The notes: generated by a model not told the origin, from the sequence alone. A DNA stretch of 64,000 bases from Allacma fusca (GCA_947179485.1 CAMXBY010000005.1:124001-188000); one strand, 5' to 3'. Positions 13,852 to 27,909 are shown, counted from the first letter of the stretch. Numbers and translations: made by a program.

Positions 13852-16800
13852 AGGACCCGGAAAAGTCAAAGGTCAAGTTTGACCGATTGGCTCCGAATTC
13901 CCCAGAACTGGAGTTTGTACCGCTAGATATATGCAGGGGCTGTACGCCTGCCAAATATTTTTAAAATATTTTCATTTTTACTCGAATAATCCATTCAAAT
14001 AGGAACATGACCCGGAAAACCAAATGTCAAGTTTGACCGATTCGCTCCGAATTCCCCCGAACTGGAGTTTGTACCGCTTGATATATGTAGGGGCTGTACT
14101 CCTGTCAAATATTTTTAAAATATTTTTATTTTTACTCGAGTTATCCATTCAAATAGGAACATGACCCGGAAAAGGCAAAGGTCAAGTTTGACCGATTCGC
14201 TCCGAATTCCCCCGAACTGGAGTTTTAACCGCTAGATATATGTAGGGGCTGTACGACCTGTCAAATATTTAAAAAATGTTTTCATTTTTACTCGAGTTAT
14301 CCTTTTAAATAGGAACATGACCCGGAAAAGTCAAAGGTCAAGTTTGACTGATTCGCTCCGAATTCCACAGAACTAGAGTTTGTACCGCTAGATATATGCA
14401 GGGGCTGTACGCCTGCCAAATATTTTTAAAATATTTTCATTTTTACTCGAGTTATCCATTCAAATAGGAACATGACCCGGAAAAGTCAAAGGTCAAGTTT
14501 GACCGATTGGCTCCGAATTCCCCTGAACTGGAGTTTGTACCGCTAGATATATGTAGAGCCTGTACGCCTGTCAAATATTTTTAAAATGTTTTTATTTTTA
14601 CTCGAGTTATCCATTCAAATAGGAACAGGACCCGGAAAAGGCAAAGGTCAAGTTTGACCGATTCGCTCCGAATCCCCCCGAACTGGAGTTGATACCGCTT
14701 GATATATGTAGGGGCTGTACTCCTGTCAAATATTTTTAAAATATTTTTATTTTTACTCGAGTTATCCATTCAAATAGGAACATGACCCGGAAAAGGCAAA
14801 GGTCAAGTTTGACCGATTCGCTCCGAATTCCCCCGAACTGGAGTTTTAACCGCTAAATATATGTAGGGGCTGTACGACCTGTCAAATATTTTAAAAATGT
14901 TTTTATTTTTACTCGAGTTATCCATTCAAATAGGAACAGGACCCGGAAAAGGCAAAGGTCAAGTTTGACCGATTCGCTCCGAATCCCCCCGAACTGGAGT
15001 TGATACCGCTTGATATATGTAGGGGCTGTACTCCTGTCAAATATTTTTAAAATATTTTTATTTTTACTCGAGTTATCCATTCAAATAGGAACATGACCCG
15101 GAAAAGGCAAAGGTCAAGTTTGACCGATTCGCTCCGAATTCCCCCGAACTGGAGTTTTAACCGCTAGATATATGTAGGGGCTGTACGACCTGTCAAATAT
15201 TTAAAAAATGTTTTCATTTTTACTCGAGTTATCCTTTTAAATAGGAACATGACCCGGAAAAGTCAAAGGTCAAGTTTGACTGATTCGCTCCGAATTCCAC
15301 AGAACTAGAGTTTGTACCGCTAGATATATGCAGGGGCTGTACGCCTGCCAAATATTTTTAAAATATTTTCATTTTTACTCGAGTTATCCATTCAAATAGG
15401 AACATGACCCGGAAAAGTCAAAGGTCAAGTTTGACCGATTGGCTCCGAATTCCCCTGAACTGGAGTTTGTACCGCTAGATATATGTAGAGCCTGTACGCC
15501 TGTCAAATATTTTTAAAATGTTTTTATTTTTACTCGAGTTATCCATTCAAATAGGAACAGGACCCGGAAAAGGCAAAGGTCAAGTTTGACCGATTCGCTC
15601 CGAATCCCCCCGAACTGGAGTTGATACCGCTTGATATATGTAGGGGCTGTACTCCTGTCAAATATTTTTAAAATATTTTCATTTTTACTCGAGTAATCCA
15701 TTCAAATGGGAACATGACCCGGAAAAGTCAAAGGTCCAGTTTGACCGATTCGCTCCGAATTCCCCCGAACTGGAGTTTGTACCGCTAGATATATGTAGGG
15801 GCTGTACGCCTGCCAAATATTTTTAAAATATTTTTATTTTTACTCGAGTTATCCATTCAAATAGGAACAGGACCCGGAAAAGTCAAAGGTCAAGTTTGAC
15901 CGATTGGCTCCGAATTCCCCAGAACTGGAGTTTGTACCGCTAGATATATGCAGGGGCTGTACGCCTGCCAAATATTTTTAAAATATTTTCATTTTTACTC
16001 GAATAATCCATTCAAATAGGAACATGACCCGGAAAACCAAAGGTCAAGTTTGACCGATTCGCTCCGAATTCCCCCGAATTGGGGTTTGTACCGCTAGATA
16101 TATGTAGGGGCTGTACGCCTGTCAAATATTTTAAAAATGTTTTCATTTTTACTCGAGTTATCCACTCAAATAGGAACATGACCCGGAAAAGTCAAAGGTC
16201 AAGTTTGACCGATTCGCTCCGAATTCCCCCGAACTGGAGTTTGTACCGCTAGATATATGTAGGGGCTGTACGCCTGTCAAATATTTTTAAAATATTTTTA
16301 TTTTTAGTCGAGTTATCCATTCAAATAGGAACAGGACCCGGAAAAGTCAAAGGTCAAGTTTGACCGATTGGCTCCGAATTCCCCTGAACTGGAGTTTGTA
16401 CCGCTAGATATATGCAGGGGCTGTACGCCTGCCAAATATTTTAAAAATATTTTCATTTTTACTCGAGTAATCCGTTCAAATAGGAACAGGACCCGGAAAA
16501 GTCAAAGGTCAAGTTTGACCGATTGGCTCCGAATTCCCCAGAACTGGAGTTTGTACCGCTAGATATATGCAGGGGCTGTACGCCTGCCAAATATTTTTAA
16601 AATATTTTCATTTTTACTCGAATAATCCATTCAAATAGGAACATGACCCGGAAAAGTCAAAGTTCAAGTTTGACCGACTTGCTCTGAATTCCCCCGAACA
16701 GGAGTTTGTACCTCTAGATATATGTAGGGGCTGTACGCCTGTCAAATATTTTAAAAATGTTTTCATTTTTACTCGAGTTATCCATTCAAATAGGAACATG

Positions 16801-17398
16801 ACCCGGAAAAGTCAAAGGTCAAGTTTGACCGATTGGCTCCGAATTCCCCCGAACTGGAGTTTATACCACTAGATATATGTAGGGGCTGTACGCCTGCCAA
16901 ATATTTTAAAAATGTTTTTATTTTTACTCGAGTTATCCATTCAAATAGGAACAGGACCCGGAAAAGGCAAAGGTCAAGTTTGACCGATTCGCTCCGAATC
17001 CCCCCGAACTGGAGTTGATACCGCTTGATATATGTAGGGGCTGTACTCCTGTCAAATATTTTTAAAATATTTTTATTTTTACTCGAGTTATCCATTCAAA
17101 TAGGAACATGACCCGGAAAAGGCAAAGGTCAAGTTTGACCGATTCGCTCCGAATTCCCCCGAACTGGAGTTTTAACCGCTAGATATATGTAGGGGCTGTA
17201 CGACCTGTCAAATATTTAAAAAATGTTTTCATTTTTACTCGAGTTATCCTTTTAAATAGGAACATGACCCGGAAAAGTCAAAGGTCAAGTTTGACTGATT
17301 CGCTCCGAATTCCACAGAACTAGAGTTTGTACCGCTAGATATATGCAGGGGCTGTACGCCTGCCAAATATTTTTAAAATATTTTCATTTTTACTCGAG
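13852..17398 (+). repeat. Shuffled block with 2-, 6- and 19-monomer offsets
   Basis: Segment ~14085-15516 is repeated at ~17032-18463 (offset 2,947 bp, 19 monomers plus 2 bp). Inside it a 2-monomer unit (CCGAATCCCCCCGAAC with GGAGTTGATACCGCTTG, then GGAGTTTTAACC) is itself repeated at an offset of 311 bp (~14580 and ~14891). Segment ~15690-16430 resembles ~9800-10540, with GGTCCAGTTTG and the GGAAAACCAAAGG copy. The stretch ~16610-16900 carries GTTCAAGTTTGACCGACTTG, GAACAGGAG, GTACCTCTAG and GTTTATACCACTAG. No gene is present. Confidence 0.82.
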
Positions 17399-19391
17399 TT
17401 ATCCATTCAAATAGGAACATGACCCGGAAAAGTCAAAGGTCAAGTTTGACCGATTGGCTCCGAATTCCCCTGAACTGGAGTTTATACCGCTAGATATATG
17501 TAGAGCCTGTACGCCTGTCAAATATTTTTAAAATGTTTTTATTTTTACTCGAGTTATCCATTCAAATAGGAACAGGACCCGGAAAAGGCAAAGGTCAAGT
17601 TTGACCGATTCGCTCCGAATCCCCCCGAACTGGAGTTGATACCGCTTGATATATGTAGGGGCTGTACTCCTGTCAAATATTTTTAAAATATTTTTATTTT
17701 TACTCGAGTTATCCATTCAAATAGGAACATGACCCGGAAAAGGCAAAGGTCAAGTTTGACCGATTCGCTCCGAATTCCCCCGAACTGGAGTTTTAACCGC
17801 TAGATATATGTAGGGGCTGTACGACCTGTCAAATATTTTAAAAATGTTTTTATTTTTACTCGAGTTATCCATTCAAATAGGAACAGGACCCGGAAAAGGC
17901 AAAGGTCAAGTTTGACCGATTTGCTCCGAATCCCCCCGAACTGGAGTTGATACCGCTTGATATATGTAGGGGCTGTACTCCTGTCAAATATTTTTAAAAT
18001 ATTTTTATTTTTACTCGAGTTATCCATTCAAATAGGAACATGACCCGGAAAAGGCAAAGGTCAAGTTTGACCGATTCGCTCCGAATTCCCCCGAACTGGA
18101 GTTTTAACCGCTAGATATATGTAGGGGCTGTACGACCTGTCAAATATTTAAAAAATGTTTTCATTTTTACTCGAGTTATCCTTTTAAATAGGAACATGAC
18201 CCGGAAAAGTCAAAGGTCAAGTTTGACTGATTCGCTCCGAATTCCACAGAACTAGAGTTTGTACCGCTAGATATATGCAGGGGCTGTACGCCTGCCAAAT
18301 ATTTTTAAAATATTTTCATTTTTACTCGAGTTATCCATTCAAATAGGAACATGACCCGGAAAAGTCAAAGGTCAAGTTTGACCGATTGGCTCCGAATTCC
18401 CCTGAACTGGAGTTTGTACCGCTAGATATATGTAGAGCCTGTACGCCTGTCAAATATTTTTAAAATATTTTTATTTTTACTCGACCTATCCATTCAAATA
18501 GGAACAGGACCCGGAAAAGTCAAAGGTCAAGTTTGACCGATTCGCTCCGAATTCCCCCGAACTGGAGTTTGTACCGCTTGATATATGTAGGGGCTGTACG
18601 CCTGTCAAATATTTTTAAAATATTTTTATTTTTAGTCGAGTTATCCATTCAAATAGGAACAGGGCCCGGAAAAGTCAAAGGTCAAGTTTGACCGATTGGC
18701 TCCGAATTCCCCAGAACTGGAGTTTGTACCGCTAGATATATGCAGGGGCTGTACGCCTGCCAAATATTTTAAAAATATTTTCATTTTTACTCGAGTAATC
18801 CATTCAAATAGGAACATGACCCGGAAAAGTCAAAGTTCAAGTTTGACCGACTCGCTCTGAATTCCCCCGAACAGGAGTTTGTACCTCTAGATATATGTAG
18901 GGGCTGTACGCCTGTCAAATATTTTAAAAATGTTTTCATTTTTACTCGAGTTATCCATTCAAATAGGAACATGACCCGGAAAAGTCAAAGGTCAAGTTTG
19001 ACCGATTGGCTCCGAATTCCCCCGAACTGGAGTTTATACCACTAGATATATGTAGGGGCTGTACGCCTGCCAAATATTTTTAAAATGTTTTTATTTTTAC
19101 TCGAGTTATCCATTCAAATAGGAACAGGACCCGGAAAAGGCAAAGGTCAAGTTTGACCGATTCGCTCCGAATCCCCCCGAACTGGAGTTGATACCGCTTG
19201 ATATATGTAGGGGCTGTACTCCTGTCAAATATTTTTAAAATATTTTTATTTTTACTCGAGTTATCCATTCAAATAGGAACATGACCCGGAAAAGGCAAAG
19301 GTCAAGTTTGACCGATTCGCTCCGAATTCCCCCGAACTGGAGTTTTAACCGCTAGATATATGTAGGGGCTGTACGACCTGTCAAATATTTA

Positions 19392-20651
19392 AAAAATGTT
19401 TTCATTTTTACTCGAGTTATCCTTTTAAATAGGAACATGACCCGGAAAAGTCAAAGGTCAAGTTTGACTGATTCGCTCCGAATTCAACAGAACTAGAGTT
19501 TGTACCGCTAGATATATGCAGGGGCTGTACGCCTGCCAAATATTTTTAAAATATTTTCATTTTTACTCGAGTTATCCATTCAAATAGGAACATGACCCGG
19601 AAAAGTCAAAGGTCAAGTTTGACCGATTGGCTCCGAATTCCCCTGAACTGGAGTTTGTACCGCTAGATATATGTAGAGCCTGTACGCCTGCCAAATATTT
19701 TAAAAATATTTTCATTTTTACTCGAGTAATCCATTCAAATAGGAACATGACCCGGAAAAGTCAAAGTTCAAGTTTGACCGACTCGCTCTGAATTCCCCCG
19801 AACAGGAGTTTGTACCTCTAGATATATGTAGGGGCTGTACGCCTGTCAAATATTTTAAAAATGTTTTCATTTTTACTCGAGTTATCCATTCAAATAGGAA
19901 CATGACCCGGAAAAGTCAAAGGTCAAGTTTGACCGATTGGCTCCGAATTCCCCCGAACTGGAGTTTATACCACTAGATATATGTAGGGGCTGTACGCCTG
20001 CCAAATATTTTAAAAATGTTTTTATTTTTACTCGAGTTATCCATTCAAATAGGAACAGGACCCGGAAAAAGCAAAGGTCAAGTTTGACCGATTCGCTCCG
20101 AATTCCCCCGAACTGGAGTTTGTACCGCTTGATATATGTAGGGGCTGTACTCCTGTCAAATATTTTTAAAATATTTTTATTTTTACTCGAGTTATCCATT
20201 CAAATAGGAACATGACCCGGAAAAGGCAAAGGTCAAGTTTGACCGATTCGCTCCGAATTCCCCCGAACTGGAGTTTTAACCGCTAGATATATGTAGGGGC
20301 TGTACGACCTGTCAAATATTTAAAAAATGTTTTCATTTTTACTCGAGTTATCCTTTTAAATAGGAACATGACCCGGAAAAGTCAAAGGTCAAGTTTGACT
20401 GATTCGCTCCGAATTCCACAGAACTAGAGTTTGTACCGCTAGATATATGCAGGGGCTGTACGCCTGCCAAATATTTTTAAAATATTTTCATTTTTACTCG
20501 AGTTATTCATTCAAATAGGAACATGACCCGGAAAAGTCAAAGGTCAAGTTTGACCGATTGGCTCCGAATTCCCCTGAACTGGAGTTTGTACCGCTAGATA
20601 TATGTAGAGCCTGTACGCCTGTCAAATATTTTTAAAATATTTTTATTTTTA
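19392..20651 (+). repeat. 15-monomer-offset segment, first copy (pairs with 21717-22976)
   Basis: This segment repeats at an offset of 2,325 bp (15x155). Shared order: GAATTCAACAGAACTAGAG, CCTGAACTGG with TAGAGCC, GTTCAAGTTTGACCGACTCG with GAACAGGAG and GTACCTCTAG, GTTTATACCACTAG, then GTACTCCTGTC and GGAGTTTTAACC. Small differences include CTGCCAAAT against CTGCTGAAT and GTTATTCATTC against GTTATCCATTC. Because it lies within copy A it is also present at ~31949-33208. Confidence 0.82.
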
Positions 20652-21716
20652 CTCGACCTATCCATTTAAATAGGAACAGGACCCGGAAAAGTCAAAGGTC
20701 AAGTTTGACCGATTCGCTCCGAATTCCCCCGAACTGGAGTTTGTACCGCTTGATATATGTAGGGGCTGTACTTCTGTCAAATATTTTTAAAATATTTTTA
20801 TTTTTACTCGAGTTATCCATTCAAATAGGAACATGACCCGGAAAAGGCAAAGGTCAAGTTTGACCGATTCGCTCCGAATTCCCCCGAACTGGAGTTTGTA
20901 CCGCTAGATATATGTAGGGGCTGTACGCCTGTAAAATATTCAAAAAATGTTTTCATTTTTATTCGTGTTATCGATTCAAATATTAAGATGACCCGGAAAA
21001 GTCAAAGGTCAAGTTTGACCGATTGGCTCCGAATTCCCCAGATTTGGAGTTTGTGCCGCTAGATATATGCAGGGGCTGTACGCCTGCCAAATATTTTAAA
21101 AATATTTTCATTTTTACTCGAGTAATCCATTCAAATGGGAACATGACCCGGAAAAGTCAAAGGTGCAGTTTGACCGATTCGCTCCGAATTCCCCCGAACT
21201 GGAGTTTGTACCGCTAGATATATGTAGGGGCTGTACGCCTGCCAAATATTTTTAAAATATTTTTATTTTTACTCGAGTTATCCATTCAAATAGGAACAGG
21301 ACCCGGAAAAGTCAAAGGTCAAGTTTGACCGATTGGCTCCGAATTCCCCAGAACTGGAGTTTGTACCGCTAGATATATGCAGGGGCTGTACGCCTGCCAA
21401 ATATTTTTAAAATATTTTCATTTTTATTTGAATAATCCATTCAAATAGGAACATGACCCGGAAAACCAAAGGTCAAGTTTGACCGATTCGCTCCGAATTC
21501 CCCCGAACTGGGGTTTGTACCGCTAGATATATGTAGGGGCTGTACGCCTGTCAAATATTTTAAAAATGTTTTCATTTTTACTCGAGTTATCCATTCAAAT
21601 AGGAACATGACCCGGAAAAGTCAAAGGTCAAGTTTGACCGATTCGCTCCGAATTCCCCCGAACTGGAGTTTGTACCGCTAGATATATGTAGGGGCTGTAC
21701 GCCTGTCAAATATTTT

Positions 21717-22976
21717 AAAAATGTTTTCATTTTTACTCGAGTTATCCTTTTAAATAGGAACATGACCCGGAAAAGTCAAAGGTCAAGTTTGACTGATTCG
21801 CTCCGAATTCAACAGAACTAGAGTTTGTACCGCTAGATATATGCAGGGGCTGTACGCCTGCCAAATATTTTTAAAATATTTTCATTTTTACTCGAGTTAT
21901 CCATTCAAATAGGAACATGACCCGGAAAAGTCAAAGGTCAAGTTTGACCGATTGGCTCCGAATTCCCCTGAACTGGAGTTTGTACCGCTAGATATATGTA
22001 GAGCCTGTACGCCTGCCAAATATTTTAAAAATATTTTCATTTTTACTCGAGTAATCTATTCAAATAGGAACATGACCCGGAAAAGTCAAAGTTCAAGTTT
22101 GACCGACTCGCTCTGAATTCCCCCGAACAGGAGTTTGTACCTCTAGATATATGTAGGGGCTGTACGCCTGTCAAATATTTTAAAAATGTTTTCATTTTTA
22201 CTCGAGTTATCCATTCAAATAGGAACATGACCCGGAAAAGTCAAAGGTCAAGTTTGACCGATTGGCTCCGAATTCCCCCGAACTGGAGTTTATACCACTA
22301 GATATATGTAGGGGCTGTACGCCTGCTGAATATTTTAAAAATGTTTTTATTTTTACTCGAGTTATCCATTCAAATAGGAACAGGACCCGGAAAAGGCAAA
22401 GGTCAAGTTTGACCGATTCGCTCCGAATTCCCCCGAACTGGAGTTTGTACCGCTTGATATATGTAGGGGCTGTACTCCTGTCAAATATTTTTTAAATATT
22501 TTTATTTTTACTCGAGTTATCCATTCAAATAGGAACATGACCCGGAAAAGGCAAAGGTCAAGTTTGACCGATTCGCTCCGAATTCCCCCGAACTGGAGTT
22601 TTAACCGCTAGATATATGTTGGGGCTGTACGACCTGTCAAATATTTAAAAAATGTTTTCATTTTTACTCGAGTTATCCTTTTAAATAGGAACATGACCCG
22701 GAAAAGTCAAAGGTCAAGTTTGACTGATTCGCTCCGAATTCCACAGAACTAGAGTTTGTACCGCTAGATATATGCAGGGGCTGTACGCCTGCCAAATATT
22801 TTTAAAATATTTTCATTTTTACTCGAGTTATCCATTCAAATGGGAACATGACCCGGAAAAGTCAAAGGTCAAGTTTGACCGATTGGCTCCGAATTCCCCT
22901 GAACTGGAGTTTGTACCGCTAGATATATGTAGAGCCTGTACGCCTGTCAAATATTTTTAAAATATTTTTATTTTTA
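21717..22976 (+). repeat. 15-monomer-offset segment, second copy
   Basis: Partner of 19392-20651. It ends where CTCGAGTTATCC replaces CTCGACCTATCC at ~22977. Its core (~22043-22700) recurs again at ~24214-24870, offset 2,171 bp, showing that the same multi-monomer cassette was copied at least three times inside copy A. Copy B carries the same set 12,557 bp further right. Confidence 0.8.
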
Positions 22977-24722
22977 CTCGAGTTATCCATTCAAATAGGA
23001 ACATGACCCGGAAAAGTCAAAGGTCAAGTTTGACCAATTCGCTCCGAATTCCCCCGAACTGGAGTTTGTACCGCTAGATATATGCAGGGGCTGTACGCCT
23101 GCCAAATATTTTTAAAATATTTTTATTTTTACTCGAGTTATCCATTCAAATAGGAACATGACCCGGAAAAGTCAAAGGTCAAGTTTGACCGATTGGCTCC
23201 GAATTCCCCAGAACTGGAGTTTGTACCGCTAGATATATGCAGGGGCTGTACGCCTGCCAAATATTTTAAAAATGTTTTTATTTTTACTCGAGTTATCCTT
23301 TTAAATAGGAACATGACCCGGAAAAGTCAAAGGTCAAGTTTGACTGATTCGCTCCGAATTCCACAGAACTAGAGTTTGTACCGCTAGATATATGCAGGGG
23401 CTGTACGCCTGCCAAATATTTTTAAAATATTTTCATTTTTACTCGAGTTATCCATTCAAATAGGAACATGACCCGGAAAAGTCAAACGTCAAGTTTGACC
23501 GATTGGCTCCGAATTCCCCCGAACTGGAGTTTATACCGCTAGATATATGCAGGGGCTGTACGCCTGCCAAATATTTTTAAAATATTTTTATTTTTACTCG
23601 AGTTATCCATTCAAATAGGAACATGACCCGGAAAAGTCAAAGGTCAAACTTGACCGATTCGCTCCGAATTCCCCCGAACTGGAGTTTGTACCGCTAGATA
23701 TATATAGGGGCTGCACGCCTGTAAAATGTTTAAAAAATGTTTTCAGTTTTACTCGAGTTATCGATTCCAATAGGAACATGACCCGGAAAAGTCAAAGGTC
23801 AAGTTTGACCGATTGGCTCCGAATTCCCCTGAACTGGAGTTTGTACCGCTAGATATATGTAGAGCCTGTACGCCTGTCAAATATTTTTAAAATATTTTTA
23901 TTTTTACTCGACCTATCCATTCAAATAGGAACAGGACCCGGAAAAGTCAAAGGTCAAGTTTGACCGATTCGCTCCGAATTCCCCCGAACTGGAGTTTGTA
24001 CCGCTAGATATATGCAGGGGCTGTACGCCTGCCAAATATTTTTAAAATATTTTTATTTTTACTCGAGTTATCCTTTTAAATAGGAACATGACCCGGAAAA
24101 GTCAAAGGTCAAGTTTGACCGATTGGCTCCGAATTCCCCAGAACTGGAGTTTGTACCGCTAGATATATGCAGGGGCTGTACGCCTGCCAAATATTTTTAA
24201 AATATTTTTATTTTTACTCGAGTAATCCATTCAAATAGGAACATGACCCGGAAAAGTCAAAGTTCAAGTTTGACCGACTCGCTCTGAATTCCCCCGAACA
24301 GGAGTTTGTACCTCTAGATATATGTAGGGGCTGTACGCCTGTCAAATATTTTAAAAATGTTTTCATTTTTACTCGAGTTATCCATTCAAATAGGAACATG
24401 ACCCGGAAAAGGCAAAGGTCAAGTTTGACCGATTGGCTCCGAATTCCCCCGAACTGGAGTTTATACCACTAGATGTATGTAGGGGCTGTACGCCTGCCAA
24501 ATATTTTAAAAATGTTTTTATTCTTACTCGAGTTATCCATTCAAATAGGAACAGGACCCGGAAAAGGCAAAGGTCAAGTTTGACCGATTCGCTCCGAATT
24601 CCCCCGAACTTGAGTTTGTACCGCTTGATATATGTAGGGGCTGTACTCCTGTCAAATATTTTTAAAATATTTTTATTTTTACTCGAGTTATCCATTCAAA
24701 TAGGAACATGACCCGGAAAAGG

Positions 24723-26892
24723 CAAAGGTCAAGTTTGACCGATTCGCTCCGAATTCCCCCGAACTGGAGTTTTAACCGCTAGATATATGTAGGGGCTGTA
24801 CGACCTGTCAAATATTTAAAAAATGTTTTCATTTTTACTCGAGTTATCCTTTTAAATAGGAACATGACCCGGAAAAGTCAAAGGTCAAGTTTGACTGATT
24901 CGCTCCGAATTCCACAGAACTAGAGTTTGTACCGCTAGATATATGCAGGGGCTGTACGCCTGCCAAATATTTTTAAAATATTTTCATTTTTACTCGAGTT
25001 ATCCATTCAAATAGGAACAGGACCCGGAAAAGTCAAAGGTCAAGTTTGACCGATTCGCTCCGATTTCCCCCGAACTGGAGTTTGTACCGCTAGATATATG
25101 CAGGGGCTGTACACCTGCCAAATATTTTTAAAATATTTTTATTTTTACTCGAGTTATCCATTCAAATAGGAACAGGACGCGGAAAAGTCAAAGGTCAAGT
25201 TTGACCGATTCGCTCCGAATTCCCCCGAACTGGAGTTTGTACCGCTAGATATATGCAGGGGCTGTACGCCTGCCAAATATTTTTAAAATATTTTTATTTT
25301 TATTTGAGTTATCCATTCAAATAGGAACATGACCCGGAAAAGTCAAAGGTCAAGTTTGACCGATTGGCTCCGAATTCCCCAGAACTGGAGTTTGTACCGC
25401 TAGATATATGCAGGGGCTGTACGCCTTCCAAATATTTTTAAAATGTTTTTATTTTTACTCGAGTTATCCTTTTAAATAGGAACATGACCCGGAAAAGTCA
25501 AAGGTCAAGTTTGACTGATTCGCTCCGAATTCCACAGAACTAGAGTTTGTACCGCTAGATATATGCAGGGGCTGTACGCCTGCCAAATATTTTTAAAATA
25601 TTTTCATTTTTACTCGAGTTATCCATTCAAATAGGAACATGACCCGGAAAAGTCAAAGGTCAAGTTTGACCGATTGGCTCCGAATTCCCCCGAACTGGAG
25701 TTTGTACCGCTAGATATATGCAGGGGCTGTACGCCTGCCAAATATTTTTAAAATATTTTTATTTTTACTCGAGTTATCCATTCAAATAGGAACATGACCC
25801 GGAAAAGTTAAAGGTCAAACTTGACCGATACGCTCCGAATTCCCCCGAACTGGAGTTTGTACCGCTAGATATATGTAGGGGCTGCACGCCTGTAAAATAT
25901 TTAAAAAATGTTTTCATTTTTACTCGAGTTATCGATTCAAATAGGAACATGACCCGGAAAAGTCAAAGGTCAAGTTTGACCGATTGGCTCCGAATTCCCC
26001 CGAACTGGAGTTTGTACCGCTAGATATATGTAGGGGCTGTACGCCTGTCAAATATTTTTAAAATATTTTCATTTTTACTCGAGTTATCAATTCAAATAGG
26101 AACAGGACCCGGAAAAGTCAAAGGTCAAGTTTGACCGATTCGCTCCGATTTCCCCCGAACTGGAGTTTGTACCGCTAGATATATGCAGGGGCTGTACACC
26201 TGCCAAATATTTTTAAAATATTTTTATTTTTACTCGAGTTATCCATTCAAATAGGATCATGACCCGGAAAAGTCAAAGGTCAAACTTGACTGATTCGCTC
26301 CGAATTCCCCCGAACTGGAGTTTGTACCGCTTGATATATGTAGGGGCTGTACGCCTGTAAAATATTTAAAAAATGTTTTCATTTTTACTCGAGTTATCGA
26401 TTCAAATATTAAGATGACCCGGAAAAGTCAAAGGTCAAGTTTGATCGATTGGCTCCGAATTCCCCAGAACTGGAGTTTGTACCGCTAGATATATGCAGGG
26501 GCATTACGCCTGCCAAATATTTTAAAAATATTTTCATTTTTATTCGAGTAATCCATTCAAATAGGAACATGACCCTGAAAAGTCAAAGGTCAAGTTTGAC
26601 CGATTCGCTCTGAATTCCCCCGAACTGGAGTTTGTACCGCTAGATATATGCAGGGGCTGTACGCCTGCCAAATATTTTGAAAATATTTTCATTTTTACTC
26701 CAGTAATCCATTCAAATAGGAACATGACCCGGAAAACCAAAGGTCAAGTTTGACCGATTCGCTCCAAATTCCCCCGAACTGGGGTTTGTACCGCTAGATA
26801 TATGTAGGGGCTGTACCCCTGTCAAATAATTTAAAAATGTTTTCATTTTTACTCGAGTTATCCATTCAAATAGGAACATGACCCGGGAAAGT
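24723..26892 (+). repeat. 14-monomer HOR unit 1 inside copy A (2,170 bp)
   Basis: It repeats immediately to the right at an offset of 2,170 bp, exactly 14x155. Shared marks in order: GGAGTTTTAACC, CACAGAACTAGAG, CGATTTCCCCCG with TGTACACCTGCC, TTTTATTTGAGTT, CGCCTTCCAAAT, the palindrome-inverted GGTCAAACTTGACC copies, GGGGCATTACG, TATTTTGAAAATATT, ACTCCAGTAATCC and GACCCGGGAAAG. This unit alone has GGACGCGGAAAAG (~25189; GGACCCGG in unit 2) and ACTTGACTGATTC (~26285; CCGATTC in unit 2). Confidence 0.9.
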
Positions 26893-27809
26893 CAAAGGTC
26901 AAGTTTGACCGATTCGCTCCGAATTCCCCCGAACTGGAGTTTTAACCGCTAGATATATGTAGGGGCTGTACGACCTGTCAAATATTTAAAAAATGTTTTC
27001 ATTTTTACTCGAGTTATCCTTTTAAATAGGAACATGACCCGGAAAAGTCAAAGGTCAAGTTTGACTGATTCGCTCCGAATTCCACAGAACTAGAGTTTGT
27101 ACCGCTAGATATATGCAGGGGCTGTACGCCTGCCAAATATTTTTAAAATATTTTCATTTTTACTCGAGTTATCCATTCAAATAGGAACAGGACCCGGAAA
27201 AGTCAAAGGTCAAGTTTGACCGATTCGCTCCGATTTCCCCCGAACTGGAGTTTGTACCGCTAGATATATGCAGGGGCTGTACACCTGCCAAATATTTTTA
27301 AAATATTTTTATTTTTACTCGAGTTATCCATTCAAATAGGAACAGGACCCGGAAAAGTCAAAGGTCAAGTTTGACCGATTCGCTCCGAATTCCCCCGAAC
27401 TGGAGTTTGTACCGCTAGATATATGCAGGGGCTGTACGCCTGCCAAATATTTTTAAAATATTTTTATTTTTATTTGAGTTATCCATTCAAATAGGAACAT
27501 GACCCGGAAAAGTCAAAGGTCAAGTTTGACCGATTGGCTCCGAATTCCCCAGAACTGGAGTTTGTACCGCTAGATATATGCAGGGGCTGTACGCCTTCCA
27601 AATATTTTTAAAATGTTTTTATTTTTACTCGAGTTATCCTTTTAAATAGGAACATGACCCGGAAAAGTCAAAGGTCAAGTTTGACTGATTCGCTCCGAAT
27701 TCCACAGAACTAGAGTTTGTACCGCTAGATATATGCAGGGGCTGTACGCCTGCCAAATATTTTTAAAATATTTTCATTTTTACTCGAGTTATCCATTCAA
27801 ATAGGAACA

Positions 27810-27841
27810 TGACCCGGAAAAGTCAAAGGTCAAGTTTGACC
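27810..27841 (+). other. GGTCA/TGACC half-site cluster (repeated in most monomers)
   Basis: Four hexamers resembling nuclear-receptor half-sites lie within 32 bp: TGACCC (27810-27815, minus-strand GGGTCA), AAGTCA (27820-27825), AGGTCA (27827-27832), and TTGACC (27836-27841, minus-strand GGTCAA). AAGTCA-A-AGGTCA is one mismatch from the DR1 consensus bound by HNF4, RXR and COUP-TF type receptors in animals. The resemblance is seen directly. Binding or function is not shown, and the match could be coincidental to a palindromic satellite. Many copies carry GGCAAAGGTCA instead, which weakens the first half-site. Confidence 0.45.
27828..27841. repeat. Near-perfect palindrome GGTCAAGTTTGACC, one per monomer
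   Basis: Arms GGTCAA and TTGACC are exact reverse complements separated by the dinucleotide GT. It recurs in most of the array; GGTCAAGTTTAACC, AGTTCAAGTTTGACC and GGTCCAGTTTGACC variants weaken it locally. A subset of copies carry AC in the centre, which is the exact reverse complement of the usual form. Short dyads like this are common protein-binding or hairpin-forming elements in satellites, but nothing here proves either role. Confidence 0.85.
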
Positions 27842-27909
27842 GATTGGCTCCGAATTCCCCCGAACTGGAGTTTGTACCGCTAGATATATGCAGGGGCTGT
27901 ACGCCTGCC

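Noticed and set aside
27840-27870. tRNA or SINE promoter boxes (GATTCGCTCC resembling a B box).
   Set aside because: It deviates from GGTTCGAnTCC at key positions, no A box lies at a proper distance, and no cloverleaf can be drawn.
27880-27900. TATA-box-like ATATATG in CTAGATATATG as a promoter.
   Set aside because: It is a short A/T word present in most monomers with no start-site context or downstream gene; it cannot be supported as a promoter.
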